Shown piece by piece: positions 44,013 through 54,378 of a stretch of 64,000 nucleotides of DNA. A program made the position numbers and the translations under genes. This DNA is from Lucinisca nassula (taxonomy: Eukaryota > Mollusca > Bivalvia > Lucinida > Lucinidae). Each line of letters opens with the position of its first letter. Position 1 is the stretch's first letter. The notes under the pieces were generated by a model. The model was given only the letters and a program-made list of their open reading frames with translations. It was not told the origin of the DNA and searched no databases. The DNA is taken from positions 149,778,675-149,842,674 of the forward strand of contig OY757010.1 in NCBI GenBank assembly GCA_963580285.1. Reading direction: 5' to 3'.

Positions 44013-44695
44013 ATACAGTATAGCTCCAATATATCGCGGTAGTCGGGGGCCATAGCCCAAAACCGCGATGTGGTCGGAGCGCGATATAAGTCGCGGTAGT
44101 TTGCCGAGATGCCACTACAAGTCGCGGTGATAGTTTGGTGAGAACCATTTATCAATCCACACTAATGGCTGTCAGTAATGCTATCGGCCGTATTTCACCT
44201 ATAAAGTAGGTTCAGAAATACTCAGTGACAGAACAAACAAAGGGGACTTTGTCTACCAATTAACTTACATTCGAGAACAGCTGAAAATCTGCGTCTGAAA
44301 ACATGTGATTGCTAAAATGTCAAAACAGGATGCCATTTTGGATTTGCGGGTTCCCCTGTTTGTCTCTAATGGGTGACGGCCAAGGGGCGCAACTACCATA
44401 AGCGCTAAGCGCTAAAGCAATTCTAGTTGTTTCCCTTGGCTTGCCAGATCTCAGAATCATTAAAAGTAGCGGTTGGAAAAAAATTATTTAACGTCTACCA
44501 CGGGCCAAAAAACTATACAACAAAACTATCATTTTATTGTGTTTTGATTGCGGGCAAGTGTAAAAAAAATTGTCTACAACTGTCAGTCTTTTTGAGTCCT
44601 TAAATAAGGTAAAACTAGACCAGTAAGTAAATCGCAATAATTGCTGCACTGTCAATTGAGAGACAAACCATCTGTGTATTTATTACGGTTCAGGT

Positions 44696-45817
44696 ATGAC
44701 ACTAGGTGTGCGGACATTTGCTCACAAGACAATTGCCCACAAGACAGTTGCTCACAAGACAATTGCTCACAAGACAATTGCCCACAACCTTAATGGAAAA
44801 TAGGACAATTGCTCACAACACTATTTTTTTCATGATTTAATTTTTATATATGTCTATAGTTATGGGAACTATTTTTTCCGTTGGATTTCAACTAATTAGT
44901 GATAATTGGATTTAAACTAGTTAGTAATAATTGAAACATTAACAGTTTATCCATACCATTAAGTAATTAAGTTGAATGATGTCACCAATTTTAGGTGATA
45001 CATGCAAAAAAGCTCACATTTAATTGATTAGGGGAGATCAAATGATTTTTTGTTTTATAAAACTTTGGACACAAAAAATTAATAAATAAATAAATAATGG
45101 TTAATTTTGATCAATGATGAGTAATCTATCAAGCTGCTTAACAGCCCTCGCTCATCGGGGCTTGAATAAATAGATGGGCTGCATGATGCTTCCACACGGA
45201 GCTGAAACCCACCGCACAAGAGTACCGGTAAACCGCTTAGATGATCAAAGCCTGCTGAGGCAAAGCAGTGCGAGTCGGACCATCCATGCTTATAAACCTT
45301 ATTGGTTTAATTGGGCGACAGGGCTTGAGATGTCATTTCATCTCAATGTCGGGTAAAAATCCCACAAAATTGGAAGCAACATCTCCAAAATGACCTATAT
45401 AGTGCTGAGGGGGACATTAAACCTCAAATCAATCAATCAATCAATCAAAAGCAAGCTGCTTAGTATATAATATTGATAATTTAAGCTGACTACCACTGAC
45501 TGTAGTTAAGTGATTAGACTAGTTGGCCAACATTTCATCGAACTACTGATGAACTACTGATGTTTTAGTTATCACTAATTAGTTGAAATCTAGCTGATTA
45601 ACTGTTACATAATACTTTCAGGAAGAAATGGTTCCCATATACTATAGAAAATATAAATAAAAGACTTTCAAAATAAAAATGAAATAATGAAAAAAAATAG
45701 TGTTTTGAGCAATTGTCCTATTTTCCATTAAGGTTGTGGGCAATTGTCTTGTGAGCAATTGTCTTGTGAGCAACTGTCTTGTGGGCAATTGTCTTGTGAG
45801 CAAATGTCATGACACTA
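44696..45817. mobile_element. Foldback element with long inverted repeats, 9-bp duplication
   Basis: ATGACACTA flanks both sides (44696-44704, 45809-45817). The ends carry repeated GACAATTGCTCACAAGACAA / TTGTCTTGTGAGCAATTGTC. The inverted repeats extend about 200 bases inward (CCTTAATGGAAAATAGGAC, CACTATTTTTTTCAT, ATGGGAAC, TTTCAACTAATTAGTGATAA). Long inverted repeats with a 9-bp target duplication suggest a MULE-like origin, with no transposase left. The left end has 8 extra bases (GGTGTGCG) that the right end lacks. Confidence 0.78.
45130..45462 (+). mobile_element. Full-length SINE with an 11-bp target duplication
   Basis: CAAGCTGCTTA at 45130-45140 and 45452-45462 flank a 311-bp body that starts ACAGCCCTCGCTCATCGGGG. 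It passes through AATAAATAGATGGGCTGCAT, GGTAAACCGCTTAGATGATC, GGGCGACAGGGCTTGAG and AATTGGAAGCAACATCTCC, and ends GACATTAAACCTCAAATC plus (AATC)n. I see no convincing polymerase III boxes in its head. It is the reference copy for this family. Confidence 0.88.
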
Positions 45818-46345
45818 TTGTTAATCCCTGTCATATAATTGCCACCCTGCGGTGCGTGTCGAAAAGGTGTGAAAATATGGTCAAGTTATGTCTCTAATTG
45901 GCGTTTATCTTCCAATCATAAAATTTAATCCACAATCAATGTGAAAATGATTTAATCCCTCCTCAGACAATTAGCTACATCTAACGGTAGATGTTTGCAT
46001 CATAAAAACGGACTTTTCTGCGATCTCGTGAATGGTTATGTTTTGGCGCCAAATAGCAGACGCTGGCCGGGAAAAGTCAAATGCTGTTGGGGCCTGGTTT
46101 AACCTGGTTTTAAATAAATTTTAACAACTTAAAACTCTATTTTTTTTTTAAATGAATATTTAAGGGAAAAAAAAAAACGGGATCCACGGCGCGACCGCGA
46201 TAGATTGGACATCCCGAAATATCGGAACGCGATATATTGGAGCTATACTGTAGTGTTGACAGGGCCCTTTAGACTAACAAATAATACAAAAACAAAACCA
46301 CAGGTTCTCAGGTATTGTAAATTTCTGCTTTGTTTTGTATTTCAG

Positions 46346-46392
46346 TAATATTACGTTTATCTCCAGACAAACCGCCACCAGAACTTAGCAAG
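46346..46392 (+). CDS. ANAPC4: ANAPC4 coding exon (fifth in window)
   Basis: The acceptor is TTTTGTATTTCAG, ending at 46345; the donor is GTAAATA at 46393. Two bases complete a valine codon, then ILRLSPDKPPPELSK follows, aligning with MLRMTEDHVLPELNK of vertebrates. It is only 47 nt. It sits about 95 bases beyond the end of the transposon nest (44016-46250), with just a remnant of Tc1-like sequence between. The phase-0 end fits the next exon. Confidence 0.9.
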
Positions 46393-46489
46393 GTAAATAT
46401 TTTGGTTCAATTGCTCAAAGCATCGTTAGCTGAACAAGCTCGTTAGTGGTCAAGATGTGAAATGTTTCAGCAAGTATAATATCTATTGC

Positions 46490-46592
46490 TCTGGGTTGGG
46501 TAAAAGTCTCACAAAATTGGAAGCAACATCTCTAAAATGACCTTAATAGTGTTGACGGGAATGTTAAATTGCAGTTCATACAAACAAAACCT
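46490..46592 (+). mobile_element. SINE 3' fragment
   Basis: GGGTAAAAGTCTCACAAAAT, TGGAAGCAACATCTC, GTGTTGACGGGAATGTTAAA and CAAACAAAACC. It is 5'-truncated and lies next to the LINE 2 start. Confidence 0.78.
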
Positions 46593-46801
46593 CTTTTCTC
46601 CCTTTCTGTGAGAGATGACACAATATGACCCACAAGACGCATTGCCAGACGTGCGGTGCACCATGCTCGCCAAGAAGCTGAGAAGAAGATCTACAAGAAT
46701 ATTGACCCTAAGTCCTCAGAAGTATACCGCCTTGCTAACCAGATGAGAAGAGAGAATGCCAATGTTGTAGGTGACAAACCAGTAAAGAACGATGCAGGGG
46801 G

Positions 46802-48361
46802 ATGTCAATGAGTGAAGACTCAAAGCAGAGGGCCTGGTTAGAACACTACCAAAGGCTACTCAATGTTGAGTTTGACTGGGACCCAGACCACCTGTCTGAT
46901 GAACCACCAGTGGAAGGGCCGCCAATCCCAATCACTATTGATATGGTTAAGAAGGCTATCTCTCAGATGAAGACTTGCAATGTACCAGGCCCTTCTGGCA
47001 TAGTGGTGGAGATGATAAGAGCTGCAGGTGATGCAGGTGCCTCGTTGATCCGAGACCTTGCAGCTGCAATCATCCGTGATGGAAAGGTACCCTCTGACAG
47101 GGAACAGAGTTTTTACTTTTATTGTCTGTCTCTACAAGGGCAATGCATTGGAACGGGGCAACTACCGTGGTCTCAAGCTGACAGAACAGGTCATGAAAGT
47201 CCTGGAGAGGATTGTGGATGGCCTCATTAGGCAGTTGGTGTCCATCGACGATTCCCAGTTTGGCTTCGCCCCAGGGAGAGGCACAACAGACGCAATTTTT
47301 GTTGTACGGCAGCTGCAAGAGAAGTATCTGGCGGCCAACAGGAGACTCTACATGGCTTTTGTAGACCTGGAGAAGGCATTTGATCGAGTGCCTCGGAAAG
47401 TCATTTGGTGGGCACTAAGAAAACTTGGTGTGGACAAGTGGATTATGCAACTGGTCCAAGGGATGTATGCTAATGCTTGAAGCCATGTCCCTGTTGGTGT
47501 TGGTTACAGTGAAGAATTCGAAGTGAAGGTGGGTGTTCATCAGGGCTCTGTTCTCAGCCCACTGCTTTTCATCATTGTGCTTGAAGCCTTGTCATGCGAG
47601 TTCCGCTCTGGAGTCCCCTGGGAGGACCTGTATACTGATTACCTTGTCACCATAGCTGAATCCCTTGAGGAATGTATCAGGAGGATCTTAACTTGGAAAG
47701 ACGCAATTGAGGCGAAAGGGCTGAGAGTGAAAGCAGGAAAGGCAAAGATCATGATCTGTGGTTCAGGTGTGGACCTCCTGCAGAGTACAGGCCAGTTCCC
47801 ATGCGCTGTATGTCGCACTGGAGTGGGCAGCAACAGTATCTTTTGTAATGGCTGCAAGTTCTGGGTGCACAAGAAATGCATTGGGCTCAAGCCCTTGATA
47901 GTGGACCCTGATTACAGATGTACACGGTGCCAAGGAACTGCACGACCCTTGGATGGCAGACCACAGAGGGATGTCCAAGCCGGATCCGACAAGCTGGAGG
48001 TTGTAGCTTCCTTTTGCTACTTTGGTAATATGCTCTCAGCAGCTGGTGGTTGCGACCTTTCAAACAGTTCCCTCTTCCTGCCACCTCTCATTCAAGACAT
48101 GTGGCCATGTGTACAGCTCTTGTGTGCGAAGCTCAATGCTCCATGCCAGTGAGACATGGCCATTGACAAAGCCAAACCTCCAACTTTTTCAGCGGAATGA
48201 CGGCATTGATCAGACAGATCTGCAATGTCAAGCCACAGGACACTGTCACCATCAGGTCCAGTGAGTTACTTGAGCGTCTTGGCATTAAGGACCTGGACCT
48301 CATGCTGATAGAGAGAAGGCTCTGTTGGTATGGACATGTGGAATGCTCCAATGATGCAGTC
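46802..48361 (+). pseudogene. LINE 2 reverse transcriptase and PHD-like finger
   Basis: Pieces in order: WLEHYQRLLNVEF and GPPIPITIDMVKKAISQMK (46802-47090); then in another frame NYRGLKLTEQVMKVLERI, FGFAPGRGTTDAIFVVRQL, MAFVDLEKAFDRVPRKVIWW (47145-47480); after a stop VGVHQGSVLSPLLFIIVLEA (47526-47585). The catalytic YADD box reads YTDY (about 47630), so two key residues are gone. Next come GLRVKAGKAKIMICG and the finger CAVC-x10-CNGC-x4-HKKC-x13-CTRC (47800-47937), a Cys4-His-Cys3 pattern as in PHD fingers. It ends FCYFGNMLSAAGG, then shifted frames with HASETWPLTKPNLQ and WYGHVECSND. Confidence 0.85.
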
Positions 48362-48687
48362 TTTTGTTTTGTTTGTTTGATTTGAGGTTTAACGTCCCCA
48401 TCAACACAGTATAGGTCATTTTGGAGATGCTGCTTCCAATTTTGTGGGACTTTTACCCGACATTGAGATGAAATGACATCTCAAGCCCTGTCGCCCAATG
48501 AAACCAATACGGTTTATAAGCATGGACGGTCCGACTCGCACTGCCATTCCAGGACAGGCTTAGATCCTCTAAGCGGTTTACCAGTACTAGTGTGTGGACG
48601 GTTTTAGCTCTGCGTGGAAGCATCATGCAGCCCATCTATTTATTCAAGCCCCGATTGGCGGGGGCGGGGGCGGCCAATGATGCAGTC
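48348..48687 (-). mobile_element. Full-length SINE in LINE 2, 14-bp target duplication
   Basis: CCAATGATGCAGTC is repeated at 48348-48361 and 48674-48687. The body (48362-48673) is the reverse of the SINE at 45141: tail AAACAAACAAAACAAAA, GACGTTAAACCTCAAATC, ..., TTGAATAAATAGATGGGC, with a G/C-rich start (48655-48673). It lies within the YGHVE...SND codons of LINE 2, so it came after the LINE. Confidence 0.9.
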
Positions 48688-48915
48688 AAGACGGCCTTTG
48701 ACATACAGGTAGGTGGAATGCGGGGGCCTGGAAGGCCCAAGATGACATGGAAGCAGCTGACAGAAAGAGATTGCAGAGAATGGAAGCTCTCTGCTATCGA
48801 TCCTCATGATAGACAAGCCTGGAGATCTGGTGTAAGATCTGCCATGCATGCAGCAAGCCAGCTACCTGGAAGGGGTGCCACTTATGTGGACGTTGCCCCT
48901 GTACCTGCATGTTAA
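48674..48915 (+). pseudogene. LINE 2 C-terminal piece after the SINE
   Basis: NDAVKTAFDIQVGGMRGPG, RPKMTWKQLTERDCREWKL, DPHDRQAWRSGVRSAMHAAS and PVPAC, then a stop at 48913. The protein is continuous with the piece before the SINE once the duplicated bases are counted once. Confidence 0.82.
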
Positions 48916-48998
48916 TCAAAAATATGTTGATGATGATGATGAAGAGTTGACATTTCATTTAATTCAACTTAATCAATCTATCATTAGCTTCGGACAAC

Positions 48999-49245
48999 GG
49001 GCCCTGGCTCCAAGATTATGAAACTTTTTTCATCCTCAACTCAGTTGAGCACTATATTTGTAATGCTCATAAAAATTAAAACACAAACAAGAGAGGTTAT
49101 TATCTCCCCAATTCAGCAGAGAATGTTATTTGTCCTACTCACAGATTTTAAAATGCCAACAATTGTTGGCATTTTAAAATTTGTTAGCAGGACAAACATG
49201 CTAAAAGTGACTTGAGCATGAAAAAGTTTTATTACCACAGGCCCT
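48999..49245. mobile_element. MITE with GGCCC ends, copy 2
   Basis: GGGCCCTGGCTCCAAGATTA at the left and AAGTTTTATTACCACAGGCCC at the right. ATTTTAAAATGCCAACAATT and its mirror form the middle. Same family as 39875-40117. Confidence 0.72.
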
Positions 49246-49574
49246 GGACTCAGAGTTTTGAATAAGCTGTTCTTGTGTCTCACGAGTAAGAAGTAATGAT
49301 AGCTATTTTTTTCTGTGCACTACAGTTTTTGCCATCCACTGATTAATGATCAGCTCACTTAGGTGAAATATTTTTGGGAGACCGTGAAACATAAACTGAA
49401 AATAAGCCTGTTTCTTAAAGAACATTGTATATAGTATCAGTTTACCAATATTCTAACACAAATTGCCCACAAAGTTTGGACAAAGTGTAACCATTTACAG
49501 CAGTCAATTAATATATTCTACAATGTATAGAATTGACTTGATTTATAATACTGTATATATAAATTGTTCTGTCG

Positions 49575-49858
49575 TCACTTTTGGTGATCAGGTGGTTGCG
49601 AGTTTGATGCCCACTGGGCCGGCAACATTCCTAAATGGAGCTGGATAATGAAATATTTTCTGTAGTCATTCTCTCCTTCTGCTGACTCAAGAAAGGTAGT
49701 TTTCAGTTTCTGGCAAAGGAAACTGTACTTTATTGGTTAACTGCTGATTCATAAGCTTGCCCAGGAAAAGTGTGGTTAGATAAATTGACCAGCTCGATAT
49801 AACATAAATAGTGTTGACTGGCTGTTAAACCCCAACCGACAAACAAACAAAACCTATC
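49575..49858 (+). mobile_element. Probable tRNA-derived SINE, GTTAAACCCCAAC tail
   Basis: TGGTTGCGAGTTTGATGCCC looks like a polymerase III B box region. GTGTTGACTGGCTGTTAAAC + CCCAACCGACAAACAAAC is a SINE-type tail. The A box is not clear, so the head is partial or worn. No target duplication found. Confidence 0.5.
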
Positions 49859-49901
49859 CTGACAAAAGTATTGAATGATTGTCAAAATATTTTGCTACAA
49901 G

Positions 49902-50109
49902 TTAACCCCTCATCCTGCAGAACACGACAACCCCTTCCGTTACAAACTGTAGATCCAGATCATATGGCTTCTGGAGAAGCCATCTGATCCGAATCTACAC
50001 TCTATGTCACTCAGTTTGCAAACTTAAATGAATAAATTGTATCAAGTAATTTGATTGGTTGATAGTCAGAAATGGGTGTGGCATAATTATTCAGAAGGAT
50101 AAGGGTTAA
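49902..50109 (+). mobile_element. piggyBac-like MITE, good copy
   Basis: TTAA at both ends (49902-49905, 50106-50109), CCCCTCATCCTGCAG / AGAAGGATAAGGG termini, the palindrome GATCATATGGCTTCTGGAGA and mirror, TATCAAGTAATTTGATTGG and AAATGGGTGTGGC. Body 200 bp. Confidence 0.82.
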
Positions 50110-50139
50110 GATGAACTTGTAGTAGTAACCTCATTTTTT

Positions 50140-50740
50140 GCCCCCTCCCCCCCCCCCCCTGGAATCAAAGATTCGGGGGCATATAGTTTTTGGTCTGTGT
50201 CCGACTGTTTCTCTGTTTGTCTGTCCGCAAAAACCTTAACATTGGGCATAACATAACATTTGAATGGTAACTGATAGGGTTTTCATATTTATAGTGCATT
50301 CCTTGTCACAAGACCTTTCTATTGGTACCATAATTTTTGAACTCATGACCTTGACCTTTGACCTACTATTTAAAACTTAAACATTGTCCATAACTTTCGA
50401 TTGGTAATTGAAAGGGCTTTCATATTTCACATGTGCATTCCTTGTCACAAGACCTTTCCAGTGGTACCATAATTTTTGACCTCGTGATCTTGACGTTTGA
50501 CCCACTTTTTAAAAACTTTAACATTGGCCATAACTTTAGATTGGTAAGTGATAAGGCTTTCATATTTCACATGTGCATTCTATGTCACAAGACCTTTTCA
50601 ATGATTCGTTAATTTTTTACCTTGTGACCTTGACCTACTTTTTTAAGACTTGAACACTGGCCATACCTTTTGATTGCTTAGTGATACTGCTTTCATATTT
50701 AACATGCGCTGTCCGGGGGCATCAGTGTTTCACAAAAACG
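50140..50740 (+). mobile_element. HINE, ATGCCCCC class, about 138-bp units
   Basis: TTTTTTGCCCCCTCCCCCC with mirror ATTCGGGGGCATA, a TGTCTGTCCG tract, then four units (ATTGGCCATAACTTT, GGGCTTTCATATTTCACATG, TTGTCACAAGACCTTTC, TGACCTTGACCTTTGACC). It ends CTGTCCGGGGGCATCAGTG + TTTCACAAA. Confidence 0.68.
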
Positions 50741-50789
50741 TCGTGTTGTTTCTGTTTTGTGAAAGTGGATTCAATATACATGAACAAGT

Positions 50790-51030
50790 CCGTGAAATGA
50801 AGAACCCCCTAAACCCCACTTTATATAGAGGAAACTGGGGTTTACAGGGGTATACATTATTTTTCTTATTTCTGCTCCAACACATAAGTTGTGGCTACCC
50901 ACAACCTATGTTTGCAGTATAAATAAGAAAATTATCACAGATTTTCATCAGAAAAGTAACCATTTTGTAGATGAGAAAAAAATGCACTATGTCACACGGG
51001 TGTGTTATCGTAATGAAATCTTTTTCTTGT
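50790..51030 (-). repeat. Foldback/MITE family F copy
   Basis: CTAAACCCCACTTTATATAG, GGGGTTTACAGGGGTATAC, GTTGTGGCTACCCACAACC, AAGTAACCATTTTGTAGATG and CACTATGTCACACGGG. Reverse orientation to the copy at 6800. Confidence 0.72.
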
Positions 51031-51107
51031 ATTAAGAATAACAAATGAAAAAGAAAGCTGATTGTTCTCAGACAGCCCTGTTTTCTGTTGAGATCTATCA
51101 GTTTATC

Positions 51108-51320
51108 TTAACCCTTGACCTGCTGAATATTGATATATGCCACACCCACTACTGATTATCAACCAATCAGATTACTTGATGCAAATTATTGCAACAAATT
51201 CATGAGCTGAATGACAAACAATGAAGATCCTGATCAGATGGCTTCTTCAGAAGCCATCTGATCTGGATCGTCATTGTTTCAAAGATAAGTCATATCCGGG
51301 CTCAGCAGGACAAGGGTTAA
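51108..51320 (-). mobile_element. piggyBac-like MITE, reversed copy
   Basis: TTAA at 51108-51111 and 51317-51320; CCCTTGACCTGCTGAATA at the left, CAGCAGGACAAGGG at the right; CACACCCACTACTGATTATC and the palindrome GATGGCTTCTTCAGAAGCC. It ends about 105 bases before the sixth exon's acceptor. Confidence 0.82.
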
Positions 51321-51426
51321 AGTGTCACTTTTGGTCCTAGCTATGCATTTCATTGAGAAATAGACAAGCCGATGATAAAGTTTGTTTGTCAAAGAGTTGT
51401 GAAAATATGGCTCTATTTTATTTCAG

Positions 51427-51492
51427 ATGACCCAGCATGACATCAACTTTGTGGCAGAATTTCTCCGGGACAGTTTTGCTCAGTTTACGCCC
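51427..51492 (+). CDS. ANAPC4: ANAPC4 coding exon (sixth in window)
   Basis: The acceptor is TCTATTTTATTTCAG, ending at 51426; the donor is GTAAGTATG at 51493. Its 22 codons read MTQHDINFVAEFL, then RDSFAQFTP, matching MTQKDITFVAEFL of vertebrate ANAPC4. Phase 0 at both ends. No following exon was found before 64000, so the next intron is at least 12.5 kb. Confidence 0.94.
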
Positions 51493-52439
51493 GTAAGTAT
51501 GCATATTTACTGCTTAATTTTGCTTATACTGTAAATGAATACAGTGTACTTAAAATTCACTGGGTCAGAGAATATTTACTGGACATATCTGACCAGATTT
51601 TGTGATCATGTTTTGTTATTAAAGAAGTATTGCCTCACATTGTTGGATAGTTTGTAGAATAGTCTGCAAAGTCCTGCAATACTTATATATAGAAAAATTA
51701 GGAAACATACAAATACATATATACAGTAGAACTTCGATGGCTCAAACACCGATGGCTCGTTTACCATGGCTGAGTCGAACCCGTTCTTGAGACCCAAGGG
51801 AAATCCTCGACATAAGCAATAGTGTGGGATGATTTAGAAGATTTTTAGCTCACCTGTCGCGTAGTGACAAGGTGAGCTTTTGTGATCACATTTTGTCCGT
51901 CGTCAGTGCGTCTGTCCGTCCGTGCGTAAACAATTTCTTGTCCGCACGATAGCATCTTCATTTATGATTTGATTTTAACCAGACTTGCACACAACTTGTA
52001 CCACCATGAGATCTAGGTTCCTTTCTTGAACCAGCCATATCCCATCATGTGTTACGGAGTTATCCCCTGAAAGGGCAAAATTTGCCTATTTTGGTCTTGT
52101 CCGCACGATAGCATCTTCATTTATGATCTGATTTTAACCAGACTTGCACACAACTTGTACCACCATGAGATCTGGGTTCCTTTCTTGAACCAGCCATATC
52201 CCATCATGTGTTATGGAGTTACGGCCCCTGAAAGGGCAAAAATTGCCTATTTTGGTCTTGTCCGCACGATCGCATCTTCATTTATGATTTGGTTTTAACC
52301 AGACTTGCACACAACTTATACCACCATGAGATCTGGGTTCCTTTCTTGAACCAGCCATATCCCATCATGTGTTACGGAGTTACGGCCCCTGAAAGGGCAA
52401 AAATTGCCTATTTTTGTCTTGTCTGCATGATAGATGTTT

Positions 52440-53990
52440 CATTTATGATTTGATTTTAACTAAACTTACACACAATTTGTACCACCACAAAATCTCGGTC
52501 AAGTTCGAATATGGGTCATGTCGGGTCAAAAAGTAGATCAGTAGGTCAAATCAGAAAAAAAACCTTGTGAAGACATGGGAGGCCACAGTTTTGGTCCGAC
52601 CATCATCAAACTTGCCCAGAATGATCATCTTGACAATATCTCAGTCAAGTTCGAATATGAGTGTTGTCGGGTCAAAAAGTAGGTCAGTAGGTCAAATCTC
52701 AGAAAAACCTTCTGAACACACTAGAGGCCACAATTTATGTCCAATCATCATCAAACTTGCTCAGAATGATCATCTTGATAATATCTTGGTCTCATTGGAA
52801 TATGAGTCATGCCAGGTCAAAAAGTAGGTCAGTAGGTCAAATCATAGAAAAACCTTGTGAATACACTAGAGGCCGCAGTTTTGGTCCAATCATTATCAAA
52901 CCTGCCCAGAATGATCATCTTGACAATATCTTGGTCAAGTTTGAATACGGGTCATGTCGGGTCAAAAAGTAGGTCAGTAGGTCAAATCATAAAAAAACCT
53001 TGTGAACACACTAGAGGCCACAGTTTTGGTCCGATCAACATCAGACTTGCCCAGAATGATCATTTTGACAATATCTCGGTCAAGTTCGAATATGGGTTAT
53101 GTCGGGTCACAAAGTAGGTCAGTAGGTCAAATCATATAAATACCTTGTGAATACATTAGAGGCCACAGTTTTTGTCTGATCATCATGAAACTTGCTCCAA
53201 ATGATTATCTTGACAATTTCTCGGGCAAGTTCGAATATGGGTCATGTAGGGTCAAAAAGTATACCAGTAGGTCAAATCAGAGAAAAACCTTGTGAACACA
53301 CTAGAGGTCACAGTTTTGGTCTGGTCATCATCAAACTTGCTCAGAATGATAGTCTTGACAATATCAGGGTCAAGTTTGAATACAGGTCATGTCGGGTCAA
53401 AAGTATGTCAGTAGGTCAAATCATAGAAAAAGCTTGTGAACACACTAGAGGCCACAGTTTTGGTCCGATCATCATCAAACTTGCCCAGAATGATCATCTT
53501 GACAATATCTCAGTCAAGTTCAAATATGGGTCATGTTGGGTCAAAAAGTAGGTCAGTAGGTCAAATCATAGAAAAACCCTCTGAACACACTGGCGGCTAC
53601 AGTTTTGGTCCGATCATCATCAAACTTGCTCAAAATGATCATTTGACAATATCTCGGTTAATTTGGAATATGGGTCACGTCTGGTCAATATGTAGGTCAG
53701 ATTGTTGAAAAACCTTGTGAACACACTGGAGGCCCAAGTTTTGGTCTGATCATCATCAAACTTGCTGAGAATGATCATCTTGACAATATCTGTGTCAAGT
53801 TTGAATATGGGTCAAAAAGTAGGTCAGCAGGTCAAATAATAGAAAAACGTTTTGAACACTCTTAGAGGCCACAGTTTCAGTCAAATCATCATAAAACTTG
53901 CTCAGAATGATCATCTGGACAATATCTCAGTTAAGTTCGAATATGGGTCATGTCAAATCAAAAAGTAGATCAGTAGGTTATTTTGTCATA
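52440..53990 (+). repeat. 145-bp tandem array with AGGTCA direct repeats
   Basis: About ten units share CCACAGTTTTGGTCCGATCA, TCATCAAACTTGCCCAGAAT, GATCATCTTGACAATATCTC and GTAGGTCAGTAGGTCAAAT. Each keeps AGGTCAGTAGGTCA or a close variant. Confidence 0.82.
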
Positions 53991-54378
53991 ACTTTTGAAC
54001 CGTTTGAGATAAAGCCTTCAAATTTGACGTGTAGGTTCCTTCTGACAAGGGCTATCCACTCATAAAGATTTGACCTGTGACCTTGACCTGTGACCTACTT
54101 TATCATACCTTTTGAACCATATGAGATAGAGCCTTCATATTTGGCGTGCATGTTCCTTGTGACAAGGTTTTCTCAGCCATTCAAAACTTTTGACCCATGA
54201 CCTTGACCTTTGACCTACTTTGTCATAACTTTTAAAGCATTTGAGATACAGCCTTCATATTTAGCATTTAGGTTCCTTGCAACAATGTTGCTTAGAGTAT
54301 CCTCTACCAAATAGGCTAAAACAATCCCACTCGGATGAACAAAATGGCCACCGAAGGTAAAAATAGAAAAATATTGTA

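Larger units (their letters stand above)
44016..46250. mobile_element. pogo/Tigger-like non-autonomous element, TA flanks
   Basis: CAGTATAGCTCCAATATATC at the left mirrors GATATATTGGAGCTATACTG at the right, each flanked by TA (44014-44015; 46251-46252). CAGT...ACTG ends with TA duplications are typical of pogo/Tigger elements. Repeated TCGCGGTAG and GCGATATAAGTCGCGG lie inside the left end. No transposase seen. Its middle holds the foldback element. Confidence 0.82.
43182..46330 (-). mobile_element. Tc1-like element hosting a nest of insertions
   Basis: One end is TACACCGCTCAAAACAGTTA at 43181, the kind of terminus seen in many animal Tc1-like transposons. Transposase sequence runs on the minus strand from 43350 to about 44013. 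There it is cut by a TA-flanked element ending at 46250. A short Tc1-like tail (AAGGGCCCTGTCAACAC on the minus strand) follows to about 46290. The other terminus is not visible, and the fifth exon begins at 46346. Confidence 0.65.
46620..48945 (+). mobile_element. LINE 2: non-LTR element with PHD-type finger, dead
   Basis: It runs from KIYKNIDPKSSEVYRLANQM (about 46680) through a reverse transcriptase, a zinc finger and a C-terminal GPGRPKMTWKQLTERD region. The stop is at 48913 and a TGATGATGATGATGA tail follows. A short simple-repeat tail is usual in RTE-like elements, but I cannot assign the clade with confidence. Frameshifts near 47100 and 48050-48200, a stop at 47478, a changed catalytic box and a SINE at 48362-48673 all break it. 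Confidence 0.8.
714..51492 (+). other. ANAPC4: ANAPC4 gene segment: six exons, five complete introns
   Basis: Six exons with GT-AG borders join in consistent phase (43+77+153+56+47+66 = 442 nt; one leading base plus 147 codons, no stop). The joined translation follows vertebrate ANAPC4 as I recall it, in order and without gaps: PELQTFL, GLKKLG, ILYHISEMKGM, NFKAFFRWLYV, LRLSPD, PELSK, HDINFVAEFL. ANAPC4 (about 800 residues) is a platform subunit of the anaphase-promoting complex, the ubiquitin ligase that drives mitotic exit. It has an N-terminal beta-propeller and a helical-bundle domain, and the part seen here lies in the helical bundle. Introns measure 5836, 2960, 31967, 4540 and 5034 bp. 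The 5' part of the gene lies left of the window and the 3' part right of it. No promoter or polyadenylation site is in view. Confidence 0.93.

Noticed and set aside
52567..53708. Serial frames of 71-119 codons with similar proteins
   Set aside because: All are the 145-bp unit (AGGTCAGTAGGTCA) read in frame; similarity between them is repeat identity, not a protein family.
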